Positions 60,861-64,000 of a DNA stretch of 64,000 nucleotides are shown piece after piece (within the stretch, counting starts at the first letter, position 1; every line of letters starts with the position of its first letter). The notes below the pieces were generated by a model that saw nothing but the letters and a program-made list of their open reading frames with translations, was not told the origin of the DNA and did not search any database. The DNA is from Acaryochloris sp. CCMEE 5410 (GTDB lineage Bacteria; Cyanobacteriota; Cyanobacteriia; Thermosynechococcales; Thermosynechococcaceae), in NCBI RefSeq assembly GCF_000238775.2, contig NZ_AFEJ02000001.1, positions 806,001 through 870,000 on the forward strand, in the 5' to 3' direction. The position numbers and the translations under genes were made by a program.

Positions 60861-60905
60861 AAGGCCGGACTAGCTCTATTAAGCACCAGTCCGGCCTTGA
60901 TTTTT
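60861..60905. terminator. Terminator between convergent genes
   Basis: AAGGCCGGACT and AGTCCGGCCTT form a perfect 11-bp GC-rich stem with a 16-base loop; GATTTTTA follows on the plus strand, just after the GH57 gene. It can also serve the minus-strand secreted-protein gene. Confidence 0.8.
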
Positions 60906-60923
60906 ATGTTGAGAAGGCTCGGG

Positions 60924-61304
60924 TTAGTACATGTTGTCAATCAATGCGCTGGAAAGGGTATTTGCGCCTCTTCCATAGCCGCTGACCATCACAGTGACAC
61001 GCTTATTGGCACGATATCGTTTGGCAAACTGAGAGCAATCGATAATGGCAGAATAATCTTCATTGTCAGCAAAGATAAACGGGGTATTGTTGATATTCAC
61101 TTCTGGCCTCCGGACATTGAGACCTTCTCGTCTCAGGGAAACAGAAGCCCTGCGCATACAATCCCGCTGATTGAGTCGGACCGTACCGTAGCGATAAAAG
61201 AGGGCAGGGCCAGCAAATGCACCAAAGGTGCTGATCGCTTGAATACCTACGGCTACAGATGCCATTACCAGTGCTTTTGCAGAAATCTTATTGAACTTAG
61301 ACAT
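60924..61304 (-). CDS. Small secreted hypothetical protein
   Basis: A 126-residue exported protein. ATG 61304 has AAAGGAG nine bases upstream and gives a clear signal peptide (MSKFNKISAKALVMASVAVG to AFAGPA, cleavage near residue 32); the longer frame to 61331 is rejected. The mature part is basic with two Cys (RDCMRRAS and IIDCSQF) that could form a disulfide, and ends SALIDNMY. No family recognised. It is divergent from uvrB across a 16-base dyad. Confidence 0.72.
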   Translation of the reverse strand: MSKFNKISAKALVMASVAVGIQAISTFGAFAGPALFYRYGTVRLNQRDCMRRASVSLRREGLNVRRPEVNINNTPFIFADNEDYSAIIDCSQFAKRYRANKRVTVMVSGYGRGANTLSSALIDNMY

Positions 61305-61426
61305 GATGTAATACTCCTTTCTGTGACTCAAGCAGAAAGCGTGAATCCTCTATGTAGGGGCTGTTTTACCTGCTTTGATATGAGTCCTTGGTTATTTATA
61401 ATTTAGGCGGAGGAAATGGGACTGAA

Positions 61427-61442
61427 CGTGACAGTTGTCACG
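61427..61442. promoter_or_regulatory. Perfect dyad between divergent promoters
   Basis: CGTGACAGTTGTCACG: 7-bp arms around GT, 82 bases before uvrB ATG and 123 before the secreted-protein ATG. Size and position fit an operator for a dimeric regulator. It does not match the AGTAC-type cyanobacterial LexA site. Confidence 0.45.
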
Positions 61443-61523
61443 GGGGGGTATTGTTCTATATCATGCTGCTGCCGTAGTTCGAAAAATTCGGCATTATAAA
61501 GAGGCAGTCACCTCTTCGCCCCA

Positions 61524-63530
61524 ATGACAGCTTTTGACCTCCATGCTCCTTTTGTCCCTAAAGGTGATCAACCCCAAGCTATTGAGAAACTGACAACGCA
61601 CCTTCAGTCCGGCCATTCCAGGCAAACGTTGCTGGGTGCGACGGGGACGGGTAAAACCTTCACCATGGCAAAAGTGATTGAAGAGATTGGTAAACCCACG
61701 CTAATCTTGGCCCATAACAAAACCCTAGCTGCACAGCTATGCAACGAAATTCGTTCGTTTTTCCCCAACAATGCCGTTGAGTATTTCATCAGCTATTACG
61801 ACTATTACCAGCCTGAAGCCTATATTCCAGTTACAGATACCTTTATTGAAAAGACGGCTTCTATCAATGAAGAAATTGATATGCTGCGGCATTCGGCAAC
61901 AAGATCACTCTTTGAACGCCAGGATGTCATTGTCGTGGCATCGATCAGCTGTATTTACGGATTGGGGATTCCTGCTGAGTATCTTAAGGCCTCAATCCCC
62001 CTTAAGGTTGGAGCAGAAGTTGATCAGCGACAGTTATTGCGAAGTCTGGCAGCCGTGCAATATACCCGCAATGATGTGGACTTAGGGCGAGGGCGATTTC
62101 GTGTCAAAGGAGATGTTCTGGAAATTGGTCCAGCCTATGAAGACCGGATTATTCGGGTAGAGTTTTTTGGGGATGAGATCGATGCCATTCGCTATGTCGA
62201 TCCCGTTACGGGGTCAACGTTACAGAGTTTGGAAGGACTAAATGTCTATCCTGCACGCCACTTTGTAACACCGACAGAGCGATTGGAGATGGCCGTTGAA
62301 GCCATTGACGCGGAGAGAACAGCCCAAGTTGAGCACCTAGAAGAAACGGGGAAACTGTTGGAAGCTCAGCGATTGAATCAGCGCACTCGATACGATTTGG
62401 AAATGTTACGAGAGGTGGGCTATTGCAACGGCGTAGAGAATTATTCCCGTCATCTGGCGGGTCGGCAGGCAGGAGAACCGCCAGAATGCCTGGTAGATTA
62501 TTTCCCCAAGGACTGGTTATTAATTGTGGATGAGTCCCATGTGACTGTACCGCAAATTCGGGGTATGTATAACGGTGATCAAGCCCGTAAAAAGGTTTTG
62601 ATTGATCACGGTTTTCGGCTCCCCAGTGCAGCAGATAATCGTCCCCTCAAGTCTGAGGAATTTTGGCAGAAAGTGGGGCAGTGTGTATTTGTATCGGCGA
62701 CTCCCGGCCTTTGGGAAATCGAGTTATCAGAGAATCGCGTGGTTGAACAAGTGATTCGACCCACTGGCGTTGTCGATCCAGAAATTTTTGTGCGCCCAAC
62801 AACAGGCCAAGTGGACGATTTATTGGCTGAAATTCAGGAGCGGGTGGGGCGACAAGAACGGACGTTAATTACGACTCTAACGAAACGGATGGCGGAGGAC
62901 CTGACGGAGTACTTTGAAGAGCGGGGGGTACGCGTTCGCTATTTGCACTCAGAAATTAATGCCATTCAACGCATTGAAATTTTAAGGGATCTACGGGAGG
63001 GCGTGTTTGATGTCCTCATTGGGGTCAATTTATTGCGAGAGGGATTAGACCTACCTGAAGTTTCTCTAGTGGCGATCTTGGATGCAGACAAGGAAGGGTT
63101 TCTCAGAGCTGAACGCTCATTGATTCAAACCATTGGCCGGGCTGCACGACATGTCCGGGGCCAAGCTATTCTCTATGCCGATAATCTAACGGATAGTATG
63201 GAGAAGGCGATTTCCGAAACTGAACGGCGACGTAAGATTCAGCTCGCCTACAATAAAAAACATGGCATCACTCCTCAACCGGTCAAAAAAGGATCTGACA
63301 ATGCGATTTTGGCCTTTCTGGAAGTCTCCCGCCGTCTCAATACCCAGGAACTCGAAGATGCCTATGAACAAGTGGATGATTTACCCTTGGAAAGCGTGCC
63401 AGAGTTGATCACCCAGTTGGAAGCACAGATGAAAGAAGCTGCGAAAAATCTGGAGTTTGAGGAGGCCGCAAAATATCGCGATCGCATCAAGAATCTAAGA
63501 TCTAAACTCCTCGGTCAACAGTCCCCTTGA
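61524..63530 (+). CDS. uvrB: Excinuclease ABC subunit B
   Basis: A 668-residue DNA damage recognition helicase of nucleotide excision repair. Walker A GATGTGKT is at 38-45; the beta-hairpin [12 protein letters not shown] (about 91-102) that clamps one DNA strand is complete; helicase motifs [49 protein letters not shown] and QTIGRAARH follow. The C-terminal UVR domain that recruits UvrC is present ([32 protein letters not shown] region). It loads with UvrA2 and hands over to UvrC. ATG 61524 matches the usual start [11 protein letters not shown] dyad upstream may control it. Confidence 0.97.
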   Translation: MTAFDLHAPFVPKGDQPQAIEKLTTHLQSGHSRQTLLGATGTGKTFTMAKVIEEIGKPTLILAHNKTLAAQLCNEIRSFFPNNAVEYFISYYDYYQPEAYIPVTDTFIEKTASINEEIDMLRHSATRSLFERQDVIVVASISCIYGLGIPAEYLKASIPLKVGAEVDQRQLLRSLAAVQYTRNDVDLGRGRFRVKGDVLEIGPAYEDRIIRVEFFGDEIDAIRYVDPVTGSTLQSLEGLNVYPARHFVTPTERLEMAVEAIDAERTAQVEHLEETGKLLEAQRLNQRTRYDLEMLREVGYCNGVENYSRHLAGRQAGEPPECLVDYFPKDWLLIVDESHVTVPQIRGMYNGDQARKKVLIDHGFRLPSAADNRPLKSEEFWQKVGQCVFVSATPGLWEIELSENRVVEQVIRPTGVVDPEIFVRPTTGQVDDLLAEIQERVGRQERTLITTLTKRMAEDLTEYFEERGVRVRYLHSEINAIQRIEILRDLREGVFDVLIGVNLLREGLDLPEVSLVAILDADKEGFLRAERSLIQTIGRAARHVRGQAILYADNLTDSMEKAISETERRRKIQLAYNKKHGITPQPVKKGSDNAILAFLEVSRRLNTQELEDAYEQVDDLPLESVPELITQLEAQMKEAAKNLEFEEAAKYRDRIKNLRSKLLGQQSP

Positions 63531-63801
63531 TCAGATTGCCACTTCTTTGGGAAAGATCGCCTTAGGTCTAAGTCCATCTTCTTTTATCCAGTTCCGATCT
63601 GCAAGGAACGCTGGCAATTCATGAAATAATACAAGCAGCCAGAGTAGGTCAAGATTCTTATTTAATTTCGCCATACCTCGTTTTTAGTATCCTTTTCTGC
63701 CCTAAAATCTGCGAATTTCAACCAAGTTCCTTCTTTATATCTCTTTATCAGTATCGATATTGGCCAAATTTCCAAGCCGATCATGAATTAAGACGATTAC
63801 T
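63531..63801. other. Intergenic region after uvrB
   Basis: About 270 bases with no frame or clear hairpin; should include the promoter of the right-edge gene. Confidence 0.4.
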
Positions 63802-64000
63802 GTGTTATTCGAACAAACCACTGTTGGTGAGTTTTTGCAGCAGACCTTAGTATGTCAAGCGGAAACTCCTATTCAAGACATATTAGATAGACTTCAGCAC
63901 CAAGGTTCTGTATCTCCCAATGCTCTGTCTGAGGATGAGGCTAGTGATGGGGGCAATCTATCCCAATTAGTGGTGGTTAATGCACAGCAGCAACCTATTA
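63802..64000 (+). CDS. Start of an unidentified gene, cut by right edge
   Basis: From GTG 63802 an open frame reaches the window edge (66 residues): VLFEQTTVGEFLQQTLVCQAETPIQDILDRL ... LSQLVVVNAQQQPI. A stop at 63784 leaves GTG as the only normal start. The pattern 'TPIQDILDRL' followed after a spacer by 'LVVVNAQQQPI' resembles the first half of a CBS domain, as found at the N-terminus of large cyanobacterial sensor kinases. That identity is a guess from 66 residues. Confidence 0.5.
   Translation, partial: MLFEQTTVGEFLQQTLVCQAETPIQDILDRLQHQGSVSPNALSEDEASDGGNLSQLVVVNAQQQPI

Overview
The window is a chromosomal segment of a cyanobacterium. Photosynthesis and housekeeping genes show this directly: psb28, chlH (Mg-chelatase H), a cyanobacterial YlqD-type protein, a DUF1350 protein, CtpA-type S41 protease, RRM RNA-binding protein, rnz, uvrB, ilvC, dapB and mnmA. 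The octamer GCGATCGC (HIP1), typical of many cyanobacterial genomes, recurs in the core genes. The gene content and the heavy load of diverse insertion sequences fit an Acaryochloris-like genome; that genus assignment is inference.

Layout. 1-29.5 kb is mostly core metabolism: hpnH (cut by the left edge), YbjN protein, lipoate/octanoyl ligase family protein, site-2 protease with CBS domains, an FHA-PAS-GGDEF-EAL c-di-GMP enzyme, an AT-rich orphan COG5610 HAD protein, chlH, pentapeptide protein, acyl-CoA/ACP synthetase + YlqD, SGNH esterase, mnmA, rbp, rpsU, ilvC, a cyclic-nucleotide-binding protein, S41 protease, psb28, dapB and a fused radical SAM/DUF2344 protein. 29.6-36 kb is a polysaccharide locus: four GT4 glycosyltransferases followed by an O-antigen ligase/polymerase-like membrane protein. 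36-44.1 kb holds a TPR protein, rnz, two acidic Pro/Ala-rich exported proteins, an OmpR-type two-component pair and an ABC-2 permease.

44.2-57.6 kb is an insertion-sequence graveyard with two stacks. Stack A: two IS630 copies lie head-to-tail and share one TA dinucleotide; the first is split by an IS5-type element. Stack B: an ISAs1 element (10-bp target duplication) is itself split by an IS21 element and an ISKra4 element, and an IS4 element sits just downstream. A 233-bp MITE with 19-bp terminal inverted repeats lies upstream. Removing the ISAs1 and IS4 elements and one copy of each target duplication restores a single open frame of 104 codons: a 103-residue protein with a signal peptide, a short acidic linker and a 56-residue tail extremely rich in Arg, Lys and Trp. 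No such product is recognised, and this reconstructed gene is the most interesting object in the window.

Almost every transposase in the graveyard is broken by single-base length differences in short homopolymer runs, nearly all apparent losses, while the flanking host genes are open. Only IS630 copy 2 (with a canonical -1 slippery site) and istB look intact.

57.7-64 kb returns to host genes: DUF1350 protein, a GH57 glycoside hydrolase, a small secreted protein divergent from uvrB with a perfect dyad between them, and the start of a further gene cut by the right edge. I found no rRNA, tRNA or CRISPR array.
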